Source of the DNA: Acidimicrobiia bacterium
GTDB taxonomy: Bacteria > Actinomycetota > Acidimicrobiia > IMCC26256 > PALSA-610
Reading direction: 5' to 3'
NCBI GenBank assembly: GCA_017882905.1
Contig: JADGOO010000014.1
Coordinates: 1-50,730 of the forward strand
Length of the DNA stretch: 50,730 nt
Of the stretch, positions 16,714-26,000 are shown piece by piece. Under the pieces are notes generated by a model, which saw only the letters and a list, made by a program, of their open reading frames with translations, did not search any database and was not told the DNA's origin. Every line of letters starts with the position of its first letter. The stretch's first letter is position 1. The translations under genes were made by a program, and so were the position numbers.

Positions 16714-19452
16714 ATGCGTCCCGACCCGGAGGTCCCTATCGGCAGCTGGGAGAGCGATGTCGTGCTGGCCGATGGCGGCACGCTCCATGTGCGGCCGCTC
16801 GCAGTCTCCGACACCGACGCGATCGTCGGCCTCTACCAGCGGCTCTCCGCAGAATCGATCTACCTCCGCTTCTTCTCGCCCGTTCCACGACCGACCGCGG
16901 CGCAGCTCGAACGACTCACCGATCATGCCGGCCACGAGCGCTTTGCGTTCGTCGCGCTGCTCAACGACGAGATCGTGGCGATCGCCCGTTACGACCTCGG
17001 CCGAGACCACGACGATGTGGCCGAGGTGGCGTTCGTCGTGCAAGACGACCAACAGGGCCGCGGGATCGCGACGGTGCTGCTCGAGCACCTTGCCGCATAC
17101 GCACGTGCCCACGGGATCACGAAGTTCGTCGCCGACACGCTGCCGCACAACCACAAGATGCTGCGCGTGTTCACCGACGCCGGGTGGGAGGTCGAGCGAC
17201 ACTTCGAATCGGGTTCGGTGCGGGTGCGCTTCTCGATCGCGCCGACCGAATCCTCGGTCGCGAAGTCGCAAGCCCGCGAGACGATCAGCGAAGCGGCGTC
17301 GGTCGCCCGTCTGCTCGCACCCCGGTCGGTCGCGGTGATCGGCGCCAGCCGTACACCCGGCACGATCGGCCACGAGCTGTTCCGCAACCTGCTCGCGTAC
17401 GAGTTCACGGGCACGATCTATCCGGTCAACCCGAACACCGAAGCCGTGGTGGGCGTACGCGCCTATCCCACCGTCGGCGACATTCCCGACGCCGTCGACG
17501 TCGCCGTGATCGTCGTGCCCGCCGCGGCCGTGCCCAACGTGATCGAGGAATGCGCCGCCAAGGGCGTGCACGGGCTCGTGGTGATCACCGCCGGGTTCGC
17601 CGAGACGGGACCCGACGGGCGCGCCACCCAACATGCGCTCGTGACGCGCGCCCGCGCGCTCGGCATGCGAATGATCGGCCCGAACTGCATGGGCATCGTC
17701 AACACGGCCGCAGCGGTGCGCCTCGACGCCACGTTCGCACCGTCACTCCCTGCATCAGGTCGCGTTGCGTTCTCGTCACAGTCGGGCGGTCTCGGCATCG
17801 AGCTCATCGCACGAGCCGCGCGGCGCGGCATCGGCATCTCACAGTTCGTGTCGGTGGGCAACAAGGCCGATGTCTCCGGTAACGACCTGCTCCAATACTG
17901 GGAGCACGACCCCGACACCGACGTGATCCTGCTGTACCTCGAGTCGTTCGGTAACCCGCGCAAGTTCGCCCGGATCGCCCGCCGGGTGGCGTACTCGAAG
18001 CCGATCGTGGCGGTGAAGAGCGGTCGCACCGCTTCGGGGCGCAGGGCTGCGTCGTCGCACACGGCCGCGCTCGCCAGCAGCGACGTAGCGGTCGACGCGC
18101 TCTTCCGCCAAGCCGGCGTGGTGCGCGTCGACACGCTCGAAGAGCTCTTCGATGTGGCCGAGCTGTTCGTGCACCAGCCGTTGCCCGCGGGGCGTCGCGT
18201 CGCCATCGTCGGCAACGCCGGCGGCCCCGGCATCCTCGCCGCCGACGCATGCGGCGGTGCGGGCCTCGAGGTGCCGGAGCTGGCCGAGGCGACGCAGCGC
18301 GAGCTCGAGTCGTTCCTCATCGAGGGCGCGGCCGTGCGCAACCCGGTCGACCTCATCGCGTCGGCGTCGGCCGATCACTACGAGCGCGCGCTGCGCGTCG
18401 TGCTCAACGATCCCGGCATCGATTCGGTGCTCGTGCACTTCGTGCCGCCGCTCGTGACGCGCCCACACGATGTGGCCGAGGCGATCCGCCGCGCCGCGGG
18501 AGAGGCCACCGCGCTCGACAAGCCGATCGTGGCGTGCTTCTTGGGCCAAGACGGTGTCCCGGAAGGACTTCGTGGCGACTCCGGCGGCCGCGCCGTGCCG
18601 TCGTACGCCTTTCCCGAATCGGCCGCCCGCGCCCTCGGACGCGCCAGCGCGCTCGCCGAGTGGCGGGCGCGACCCACCGGCCAGGTCCCCGATCTCGCCG
18701 GCGTCGACGTGGCTGCCGCACGTGTCGTGATCGACGCCGCGCTCGCCGGCGTGACCGAGGAAGCGGGTGTGTGGCTCGATGTCGCGCAAGCGGGTTCGCT
18801 GCTCCGCGCGTTCGGGATCTCGCTCGTGGATTCGCGTCTGGCGGCCACCGCCGACGAAGCCGTTGTCGCGGCATGCGAGCTCGGCTTCCCCGTGGCCCTG
18901 AAGTCGGCGTCGCCGGCAGTACTGCACAAGACCGACGTGGGTGGCGTCGCGCTCGCGCTGCAGGACGCCGCCGCGGTGCGGGACGCGTTCGCAGCGATGC
19001 ACACGTCCCTCGGCGCGCAGATGGGCGGTGCCGTCGTCGAGCCGATGGTGGCGCCCGGTGTCGAGGTGCTGGCCGGCGTGCTCCACGACCCGAGCTTCGG
19101 GCCGCTCGTGCTGTTCGGCCTCGGCGGCACGACCGCCGAGCTGCTCGCCGACCGGTCGTTGCGCATCCTGCCCCTCACCGACCAGGACGCGCACGACCTC
19201 GTGCGCGGCTTGCGCGGGTCACCGCTGCTGTTCGGTTACCGCGGTCGCCCGCTCGCCGACGTCGCCGCGCTCGAAGACCTGCTGCTGCGCGTGGGGCGGC
19301 TCGCCGACGAGATTCCCGAGCTTGCTGAGATGGACCTGAACCCCGTGATCGTGCACGAGCAGGGCGTAGTGGCCGTCGACGCCAAGATCCGCGTGGCGGC
19401 CGTCACTCCCGGCCCTCCGCCCGAGCTCAGGCGGTTGCGTTCACTAGCGTGA
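16714..19452 (+). CDS. GNAT acetyltransferase fused to ADP-forming acyl-CoA synthetase (Pat-like)
   Basis: This 912-residue fusion has, in order: a GNAT N-acetyltransferase (about 20-175, acetyl-CoA loop QQGRGIA), a CoA-binding Rossmann domain (from SVAVIGASRTPGTIGH near 205), succinyl-CoA-ligase-like domains with His449 in SSHTAALASSD, and a C-terminal ATP-grasp (about 700-900, including ALKSASPAVLHKTDVGGV). The GNAT-first order is that known for actinobacterial protein lysine acetyltransferases such as streptomycete Pat; enterobacterial Pat has the reverse order. Those enzymes acetylate and switch off acyl-CoA synthetases. His449 is at the phosphohistidine position of ADP-forming acetyl-CoA synthetase, so catalysis in the synthetase half may be retained. 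ATG 16714 is the first plausible start. Confidence 0.9.
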   Translation: MRPDPEVPIGSWESDVVLADGGTLHVRPLAVSDTDAIVGLYQRLSAESIYLRFFSPVPRPTAAQLERLTDHAGHERFAFVALLNDEIVAIARYDLGRDHDDVAEVAFVVQDDQQGRGIATVLLEHLAAYARAHGITKFVADTLPHNHKMLRVFTDAGWEVERHFESGSVRVRFSIAPTESSVAKSQARETISEAASVARLLAPRSVAVIGASRTPGTIGHELFRNLLAYEFTGTIYPVNPNTEAVVGVRAYPTVGDIPDAVDVAVIVVPAAAVPNVIEECAAKGVHGLVVITAGFAETGPDGRATQHALVTRARALGMRMIGPNCMGIVNTAAAVRLDATFAPSLPASGRVAFSSQSGGLGIELIARAARRGIGISQFVSVGNKADVSGNDLLQYWEHDPDTDVILLYLESFGNPRKFARIARRVAYSKPIVAVKSGRTASGRRAASSHTAALASSDVAVDALFRQAGVVRVDTLEELFDVAELFVHQPLPAGRRVAIVGNAGGPGILAADACGGAGLEVPELAEATQRELESFLIEGAAVRNPVDLIASASADHYERALRVVLNDPGIDSVLVHFVPPLVTRPHDVAEAIRRAAGEATALDKPIVACFLGQDGVPEGLRGDSGGRAVPSYAFPESAARALGRASALAEWRARPTGQVPDLAGVDVAAARVVIDAALAGVTEEAGVWLDVAQAGSLLRAFGISLVDSRLAATADEAVVAACELGFPVALKSASPAVLHKTDVGGVALALQDAAAVRDAFAAMHTSLGAQMGGAVVEPMVAPGVEVLAGVLHDPSFGPLVLFGLGGTTAELLADRSLRILPLTDQDAHDLVRGLRGSPLLFGYRGRPLADVAALEDLLLRVGRLADEIPELAEMDLNPVIVHEQGVVAVDAKIRVAAVTPGPPPELRRLRSLA

Positions 19453-19459
19453 GCAGCGG

Positions 19460-20368
19460 ATGTCGGAACCGGAGACGACGGCCCCCACCACCTGCTACCG
19501 CCACACCGATCGGGAGACCGGCCGGCGCTGCACGCGCTGCGGACGGCCGGCCTGCTGGGAGTGCCTGCGCGACGCGCCCGTCGGCGCGCACTGCCCCGAG
19601 TGCGTGAAGTCGGAGCAGCTCCCGGTGACCGACCAGCTCAAGGGTGCGCTGCGCGACCCGCTGCTGATCACCAAGGTGATCATCGCCCTCAACATCTTGG
19701 TGTTCGCGATCGAGATCGCACGCGGCTCGTCGTTCGGCGGACTCTTCGGTGGCAACACCTCGGCCGGTCCCGTCGAAGCCAACCTCGGCCTCTACGGACC
19801 TGCCGTTGCGGCCGGCGAGTGGTGGCGCGTGGTGTCGAGCGCCTTCATCCACTTCGGCGCGATCCACATCCTGTTCAACATGCTCATCCTGTACCGCCTC
19901 GGCGTCGACATGGAGCCGGGTGTGGGCCGGTCCCGGTTCTTCACGCTCTACGCGGTGTCGTTGTTCGCCGGTTCGTTCGGCGCGATGGTCCTCAGCCCCA
20001 ACCAGCTCAGTGGCGGCGCTTCGGGTGCGGTGTTCGGAATGGCCGCCGCCGCCACGATCGCGCTCTGGCAGCGCGGTGTGCGCTTCTACCAGACGGGTTG
20101 GGGACCGCTTCTGGCGATCAACCTGGTGATCACGTTCACGCTGCCCGACATCTCGGTCGGCGCGCACCTCGGCGGCCTCATCGGCGGCGGGCTCGTGGGT
20201 TGGCTCATGCTCCACCCCACCCACGGCGTGCGCAACAAGACCGCCGCGTTCGCGCTCGCGGCGATGGTGTGCATCGTGTCGATCGTGGGCACCATCGGCT
20301 TCGCGCAGTACAAGTACGGCACGTGCACCAAGGTGGGCACCGACGCGTACAACTGCTCGAAGCGCTAG
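19460..20368 (+). CDS. rhomboid-family intramembrane serine protease with N-terminal zinc finger
   Basis: This 302-residue protein starts with a B-box-like zinc-binding region with Cys/His pattern CYRHTDRETGRRCTRCG, CWECL and HCPEC (residues about 12-52). It is followed by a six-helix rhomboid domain. The catalytic dyad is Ser188 in GGASGAVFG and His236 in GAHLGGLIGG, and the loop WWRVVSSAFIHFGAIHILFNM is the conserved WR/HxxxN region. Rhomboids cleave transmembrane substrates within the membrane; targets are unknown. The gene begins 7 bases after the Pat-like gene, suggesting one transcript. Its TAG overlaps the TAG of the convergent PhoU-RCK_C gene in the palindrome CTAG. Confidence 0.93.
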   Translation: MSEPETTAPTTCYRHTDRETGRRCTRCGRPACWECLRDAPVGAHCPECVKSEQLPVTDQLKGALRDPLLITKVIIALNILVFAIEIARGSSFGGLFGGNTSAGPVEANLGLYGPAVAAGEWWRVVSSAFIHFGAIHILFNMLILYRLGVDMEPGVGRSRFFTLYAVSLFAGSFGAMVLSPNQLSGGASGAVFGMAAAATIALWQRGVRFYQTGWGPLLAINLVITFTLPDISVGAHLGGLIGGGLVGWLMLHPTHGVRNKTAAFALAAMVCIVSIVGTIGFAQYKYGTCTKVGTDAYNCSKR

Positions 20369-21594
20369 CTCGCGACGAGTGGGAGCAGCTCGATCTCGCC
20401 GGTGTCCTCGTCGTCGATGAGGCGATAGCCGCACTGCTCGGCCAGGTCGTCGCGGCCTTCCCACGGACCACGCGCCAACAGCTCGTCGCCCGCTTCGACC
20501 TTCGTGCCCGGCCGCGGTCGGTAGAGGTAGCGCCCGCCACGACGCAACGCGAGCAGGAAGAAGCCCGTGTCGTCGCCGAGCTGGCTGCCTCGGAGCGGCT
20601 TGCCGTCGAGCGCGCTGCCGGCCGCGACCGGCATGCGGATCACCACGTCGTCGGTGTCGCCCAGCGCCGCCTGCAGCACCGGGTGGAGCTCCTCGCCCGC
20701 TTCGATCAGCCACACCATCTGCTGCGCGGCATCGCCGATCTCCTCGGCCGACGCGCCGAGGTGCAGCAGGCCGCGCAGTGGCGACGGGTCGACCGTCTCG
20801 GCCGCGGCGCGCAGCACCCACAGCTCGAGGTGCTCGCGCATCTCGTCGAGGCGGTCCTCGAGCGCAGTGACCTCGGCCGCGAGCCCGGCGTCCTTGTAGA
20901 TCAACGCGCTGTACGCGAGGCCGACGGCGGCTTCCGACACGTTCTTCATCTCGACGAGCACGTCGACGGCGCGGTCGAGGTCGGTGAGCGCAGTGTTCTC
21001 CTCGGGCACGGCCACCCGCCACTCGGGCGCCCCGGCCAGCTCGCGCAGCTCGGGGATGCCGTCGGCGGGGCCGCGCGCGATCAGCACGTCGCCGGGGCGC
21101 AGCACCTCGTCGTCGTCGGGGTCGACGAGCCACTTGCGGGCGCGGCGGATGGCCACGACGCGCAAGCCCGTCTCCACGGGTAGCTCGAGCGCTTCGAGGG
21201 AACGGCCGTCGAGCGCGCTGGCTTCCCGCACGCGCACACGGTGCGAGATCTCGTGCGCGGCGGCGAGGTCGGCGACGAGCGACGTGGGGATGCCGAGCTG
21301 ATGCGTGACGATCTTGGCCACATCGACGGCGGCGTTGCCCATGCGCTCGATGGCCGAACCGAGGTGCAGCACACCCGACATCTGCTCGGCTTCACGCGGC
21401 GAGCGCGCCGCGAGCACGCAGATCGCGCGCATCTCGTGGACGAGCTCGGAGAGCTGCTGTTCGAGGTCGATGACCTCTTCGGCCATCTCGTCGTCGGCGA
21501 AGAAGAGCGCCGCGTAGGCGAGGTCGACCATCAGCTCGGAGGTGTCTTTCGCCTCCGCGAGCATGGCCTTCAGATTTCGTGGTCGTTCGTCCAT
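20365..21594 (-). CDS. tandem PhoU-RCK_C regulatory protein (MgtE partner)
   Basis: This 409-residue soluble protein is built as a duplicated module: PhoU-like helical bundle (about 5-95), TrkA-C/RCK_C domain (about 105-185; VLRPGDVLIARGP), PhoU-like bundle (about 195-295), and a second RCK_C domain (about 305-390; VEAGDELLARGP). The two PhoU-like halves share an LLHLG(A/S)-type segment (VLHLGSAIERMGNAA and LLHLGASAEEIGDAA). RCK_C domains bind small ligands and gate cation transporters. It starts 19 bases after the MgtE gene ends, so it very probably regulates that transporter (inference). ATG 21594 is clear. It is similar to archaeal 'potassium transporter TrkA' PhoU-fusion proteins. Confidence 0.87.
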   Translation of the reverse strand: MDERPRNLKAMLAEAKDTSELMVDLAYAALFFADDEMAEEVIDLEQQLSELVHEMRAICVLAARSPREAEQMSGVLHLGSAIERMGNAAVDVAKIVTHQLGIPTSLVADLAAAHEISHRVRVREASALDGRSLEALELPVETGLRVVAIRRARKWLVDPDDDEVLRPGDVLIARGPADGIPELRELAGAPEWRVAVPEENTALTDLDRAVDVLVEMKNVSEAAVGLAYSALIYKDAGLAAEVTALEDRLDEMREHLELWVLRAAAETVDPSPLRGLLHLGASAEEIGDAAQQMVWLIEAGEELHPVLQAALGDTDDVVIRMPVAAGSALDGKPLRGSQLGDDTGFFLLALRRGGRYLYRPRPGTKVEAGDELLARGPWEGRDDLAEQCGYRLIDDEDTGEIELLPLVAS

Positions 21595-21613
21595 AAGGGA
21601 GTGCCGATCGAGG

Positions 21614-22981
21614 CTAGTGGGTGAGGGCGTGCAGTCCGCTGAGAAGATGCCCAGCGGCGTGGACGTGGGGCGCGTGCGCCAGGCCGAGGAGCACCACGGC
21701 CAGAATCAGGGAGAACGCGCCGAGCAGGTCGAGGGTGGAGGTCACGATCGGGATCGAGTGGTTGTCGGGATCGAGTCCGAACCGGTACGTGAGCACGGCG
21801 CCCACGTAGCCGATCGTGCTGGCGAAGATCGTGGCGAACAGGCCACCCAGCATCGACACGGCGATCATCTTCGCCATCCCCGGACTCGCCTGGTTCGTGA
21901 CCGAGGCCGCCACCGTGGCCGACACGCCGAGCAGTAGGAACACCGGCACGGCGTACACGAACACGAGCATGAAGTCGTCGCCGGCGCTGCGGAACGGTCG
22001 GTGCGTCTCGCCAAGCGTTCCGAGATGCAGCTTGGTGGAGACCCGGGCGCTGAGAATGGCACCGAGCGAGCCGGAGTCCTCCAAGAATGCAGGCAGCATC
22101 ACCAGCAGTGCGGGGAACACGAGGAAGCTCTCGAAGCGCTTCTCGAGCAGCACACCGCTCAACACGTCGACGGTGCCGGCAATCACGAGAATGGGGGCCG
22201 ACTCGAGCACGATGCGGCGCAGGATCGGCAGCTTCGAGCGCAGCGCGAGCACGAGCGACACGACACCGATCGCCGCACACACCGTTCCGATCGACAACGT
22301 GAGCACGTGGTAGCCGACGAAGAACGTGGCGATCCACAGGCTCGGCAAGGTGACCATGTCGCCCGCTGCGGTCACGATGGGCGCGGCAACGTTGTCGAGA
22401 TCCCAACGGCGGTTCGCGCACAATGCGGCCACGCCCACCGTGAGCGCCATCACCACGAACGACGAGAAGACGGCGCCGAGTACCGAGATCACCACGAAGT
22501 CGAGGAGTGAGATCGACGTGAGACCGAACGCGAGCGCCATGCCGCGCGCCAAGAACGAGAGCGCGAGCGATGTCGACAGCGACAGCGACAGCGCGGCGGC
22601 AAGGTTCTGGCCCACGATCGTCTCGCGCCGGCGCGACAGGCGGAACGTGCCCGCGTGGATCGAGGTGCCGAGGCGGCTGCCGAGCGCCCCCATCACGTTG
22701 CCCCGCATCCCGATCGCGGCGGGGACGAGCACGAGCAGCGCAGGCAGCTGCTTCAGGGTGTCGGAGAGGCGACCGAGTGCGATGCCGGCGAGGAGATCCC
22801 CACCGGAGCTGATCAGGAGCGCGCCGAAGCCGGCGCGGACGCCGGCAGCGTCCGCGCGTAGCAGCGCGACGAATCGCGCCGGCAGGCGGCGGATACGGCG
22901 AAGCACGTGGGATCCGGGGGCTCGTTCATCGTCATCGGTCTCATCGGCGGAAAGCGGCCACAGGCTAGTTGCCACAGTCAC
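21614..22981 (-). CDS. MgtE/SLC41-type divalent cation transporter
   Basis: This 455-residue membrane protein has two homologous halves of about five helices each, as in eukaryotic SLC41 and the membrane part of MgtE. Conserved pieces are GNVMGALGSRLGTSIHAG in the first half, DNVAAPIVTAAGDMVTLPSL between the halves, and EDSGSLGAILSARVSTKLHLG and DPDNHSIPIVTSTLDLLG in the second. The aspartates in the DN(V/H)-x-PIVTS/A-x-x-D segments line the Mg2+ path in the family. The cytoplasmic N and CBS domains of classical MgtE are absent; the PhoU-RCK_C protein downstream may replace them. The start is uncertain (TTG 22984, GTG 22981 or GTG 22975); no good ribosome site is seen. Confidence 0.88.
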   Translation of the reverse strand: MTVATSLWPLSADETDDDERAPGSHVLRRIRRLPARFVALLRADAAGVRAGFGALLISSGGDLLAGIALGRLSDTLKQLPALLVLVPAAIGMRGNVMGALGSRLGTSIHAGTFRLSRRRETIVGQNLAAALSLSLSTSLALSFLARGMALAFGLTSISLLDFVVISVLGAVFSSFVVMALTVGVAALCANRRWDLDNVAAPIVTAAGDMVTLPSLWIATFFVGYHVLTLSIGTVCAAIGVVSLVLALRSKLPILRRIVLESAPILVIAGTVDVLSGVLLEKRFESFLVFPALLVMLPAFLEDSGSLGAILSARVSTKLHLGTLGETHRPFRSAGDDFMLVFVYAVPVFLLLGVSATVAASVTNQASPGMAKMIAVSMLGGLFATIFASTIGYVGAVLTYRFGLDPDNHSIPIVTSTLDLLGAFSLILAVVLLGLAHAPHVHAAGHLLSGLHALTH

Positions 22982-23039
22982 CAACGGGCGGCGAATGTGC
23001 GCGCCTGGCGCGCGTGCGCGACGCCGGCTCGGGGTGAGT

Positions 23040-26000
23040 TCAGTGGAAGTCGCGGGATCGCAGGGCCGCGGCGAGCGGGCTCGGGAGGCGCGTGATCCGG
23101 CCCGCGACGAGGTTCGTCACACCCTGATGACGTTCGAGCACGCCGCGCACCCGCAAGGCCGAGGCGCCCCGCGCCACCGTACGGAAGCGCTTCCACACAC
23201 CCTTGCTGCAGATCACGTTGATGAGACCCGTCTCGTCTTCGAGGTTGATGAAGACCGTGCCCTTCGCCGTCTCGGGCTGCTGGCGGTGCGTGACCACACC
23301 CGCCACCTCCACCACCGTTCGGTCGGGCAGCTCGCGCAGCGCGGCCGCGGTGACCACGCCCTGGCGGCCCAGCTCTTCGCGCACGAACTCGGTCGGATGA
23401 CGCCCCACCGACAAGCCCATCGACCACAGGTCGCTCGACACCTCCTCGACCTCACTCATCCCGGGCAGCTCCGGCGCGTCGAGGCCCGGCAACAGGCCGG
23501 GCAGCGTGGCGCGCACCGTGCCGTCGCGCCCCACCTCGGAGCGCGCGTTGCGCAACGCACCCGCAGCCCACAACGCGCGGCGCCGCCCCAGACCGAAGCA
23601 CTGCTCGAACGCGCCGGCCGTGGCCAGCGCCTCCAACGTGTCGACGGTGGCGCCCGTACGGCGCACGAAATCTTCGATGTCGCGGAACGGTGCGAGCGCG
23701 CGCTCGTCGTCGACATGGTCGAGGAACGCATCGTGCAAGCCCCGCACACTGCGCAATCCGAGGCGGATCGCGTGCACGCTTTTTTCTCCGTGATGACCCG
23801 GCAACGGAAGACCGATCGGATCGTCGGGTGGCCGCGGCTCGAGGATCGCGTCGCGACGCGACGCCATCACGTCGGGGCCGAGCACCATCACGCCGTGGCG
23901 GCGCGCGTCGCGGATGATCGTATGCGGCGAGTAGAAGCCCATCGGCTGCGCGTTGAGCAGCGCCGCGGCGAACGCCGCCGGATAGTGGTACTTGATCCAC
24001 GAGCTCGAGTACACGAGGTAGGCGAAGCTCACCGAATGGCTCTCGGGGAACCCGAAGTTCGCGAACGCCTCGAGCTTGTGCGCGATGTCGTCGGCCACCG
24101 CGCCCGTGATGCCCCGTGCCGCCATGCCGTCGAGCAACCGGCCCCGTAACCGGGCCATGCGCTGCTGGCTGCGCTTCGAGCTCATCGCCTGGCGGAGCTG
24201 ATCCGATTCGGCGGCCGTGAAGCCGGCCACGTCGATCGCCATCTGCATGAGCTGCTCTTGGAACAGCGGCACGCCGAGCGTCTTCTCCAGGCACTTCTCG
24301 AGCAACGGATGCGGATAGGTGACCGGCTCCTCACCGTTGCGGCGCCGCAAGTACGGGTGCACCGATCCGCCCTGGATCGGTCCGGGACGGATCAACGCCA
24401 CCTCGATCACCAGGTCGTAGAAGCAGCGCGGGCGCAGCCTCGGCAACGTGGCCATCTGCGCCCGGCTCTCCACCTGGAACACGCCGACGGTGTCGGCCGC
24501 GCACAACAGGTCGTAGACGCTGGGATCTTGGGGGATGGTGGCGAGATCGATGTCGATGCCCTCGGTGTCGCGGATCATGTCGACGGCGAGGTGCAGCATC
24601 GTGAGCATGCCCAGACCGAGCAGATCGAACTTCACGAGCCCCGCGGCCGCGCAGTCGTCCTTGTCCCACTGGAGCACCGATCGGCCTTCCATGCGCGCCC
24701 ACTCGACAGGACAGAACTCCACGAGCGGCCGGTCGGCCATCACCATGCCCCCCGAATGGATCCCGAGGTGCCGCGGGTAGTCGAGCACCTGGCCGGCGAG
24801 CTCGAGCGCGAGCAACGGGATCGACGGCGGGCGCGTGGTGGAGAGATCGGGCACGTCGACACCCGACATCGGTTGGTCGCCGCGCGCGTTGCGCACGAAC
24901 CGGCGCTCGTGGCGGGCCGTGACGCGCTGATGCGGCGCGGCCGCGCCAGCACGTGCATCGGCGCCCTGGCTCTCGAGCAGCTCGTCGAACGCCTCCCGGC
25001 TCGAGCTCCAACGATCCACCCACTTGCCCAACGCGTCGGCTTGGCCCGGTGCCACACCAGCCGCCTTGGCCATCTCGCGCAACGCCGAGCGCGGCCGGTA
25101 CGTGATCACGTTCGCCACCTGCGCAGCACGGTCGCGGCCGTAGCGGTCGTACACGTACTGGATCACCTCTTCGCGTCGCTGGTGCTCGATGTCGAGATCG
25201 ATGTCGGGCGGCCCGTCGCGTTCGGGTGAGAGGAAGCGCTCGAACAGCAGACCGAGCGCGACCGCGTCGGCTTTCGTCACACCGAGCGCGTAGCAGACCG
25301 CGCTGTTCGCGCTGCTCCCCCGCCCTTGGCAGAAGATGTCGTGGGTGCGACAGAACTCCACGATGTCGTGCAGCAACAAGAAGTAGCCGGCGAAGCCGAG
25401 CTCCTCCACCACCGCGAGCTCGTGCGCCATCTGCCGTTGCGCTTGTTCGTAGTGGCTGTGCGTGGGTGGGTAGTACACCGCCGCGCCACGCCGCACGAGC
25501 TCGCGCAACCACGACATCTCGGTGTAGCCGTCGGGCACCGGATAGTCGGGCAGGTTCGGTGCTGCGAGCTTGAGATCGAACGCGCAGGCGCGGGCCACCT
25601 CCACGGTGCGCGCCACCGCGCCCGGCCAGCGCGCGAAGCGACGGTGCTGTTCGGCTGCGCCACGGAGATGCGCGAGCGGGGTGGCCGGCAACCAGCCGTC
25701 GATCTCGTCGAGGCTGCGCCGGGCCCGCACCGCGGCGAGCGCAGTGGCGAGCGGTCGTTGCGCGCTCACCGCGTAGTGCACGTTGTTGGTGGCGATCACC
25801 TCCACATCAGCCTGCAGCGCGATGCGCGCCATGGCATCGTTGCGGTGACGGTCGAGTGGGTCGCCGTGGTCCCAGAGCTCCACGAGCACGCGGTCGCGCC
25901 CGAACGCGGCGATCAGCTCGTCGAGCGCACGGCGAGCCGCCGCCGGGCCGTCGCGCACGAGCGCGCCCGGCACCGTGCCCTTGCGGCACCCGGTGAGCAC

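Noticed and set aside
16681-17634. Upstream extension of the P-type ATPase to 17634
   Set aside because: This part is antisense to the GNAT-synthetase gene and has no ATPase motif. The divergent start ATG 16680 fits the family.
22326-24149. A 607-codon plus-strand frame over mgtE and dnaE2
   Set aside because: It is antisense to two well-supported genes and gives a motif-free Arg/His-rich protein.
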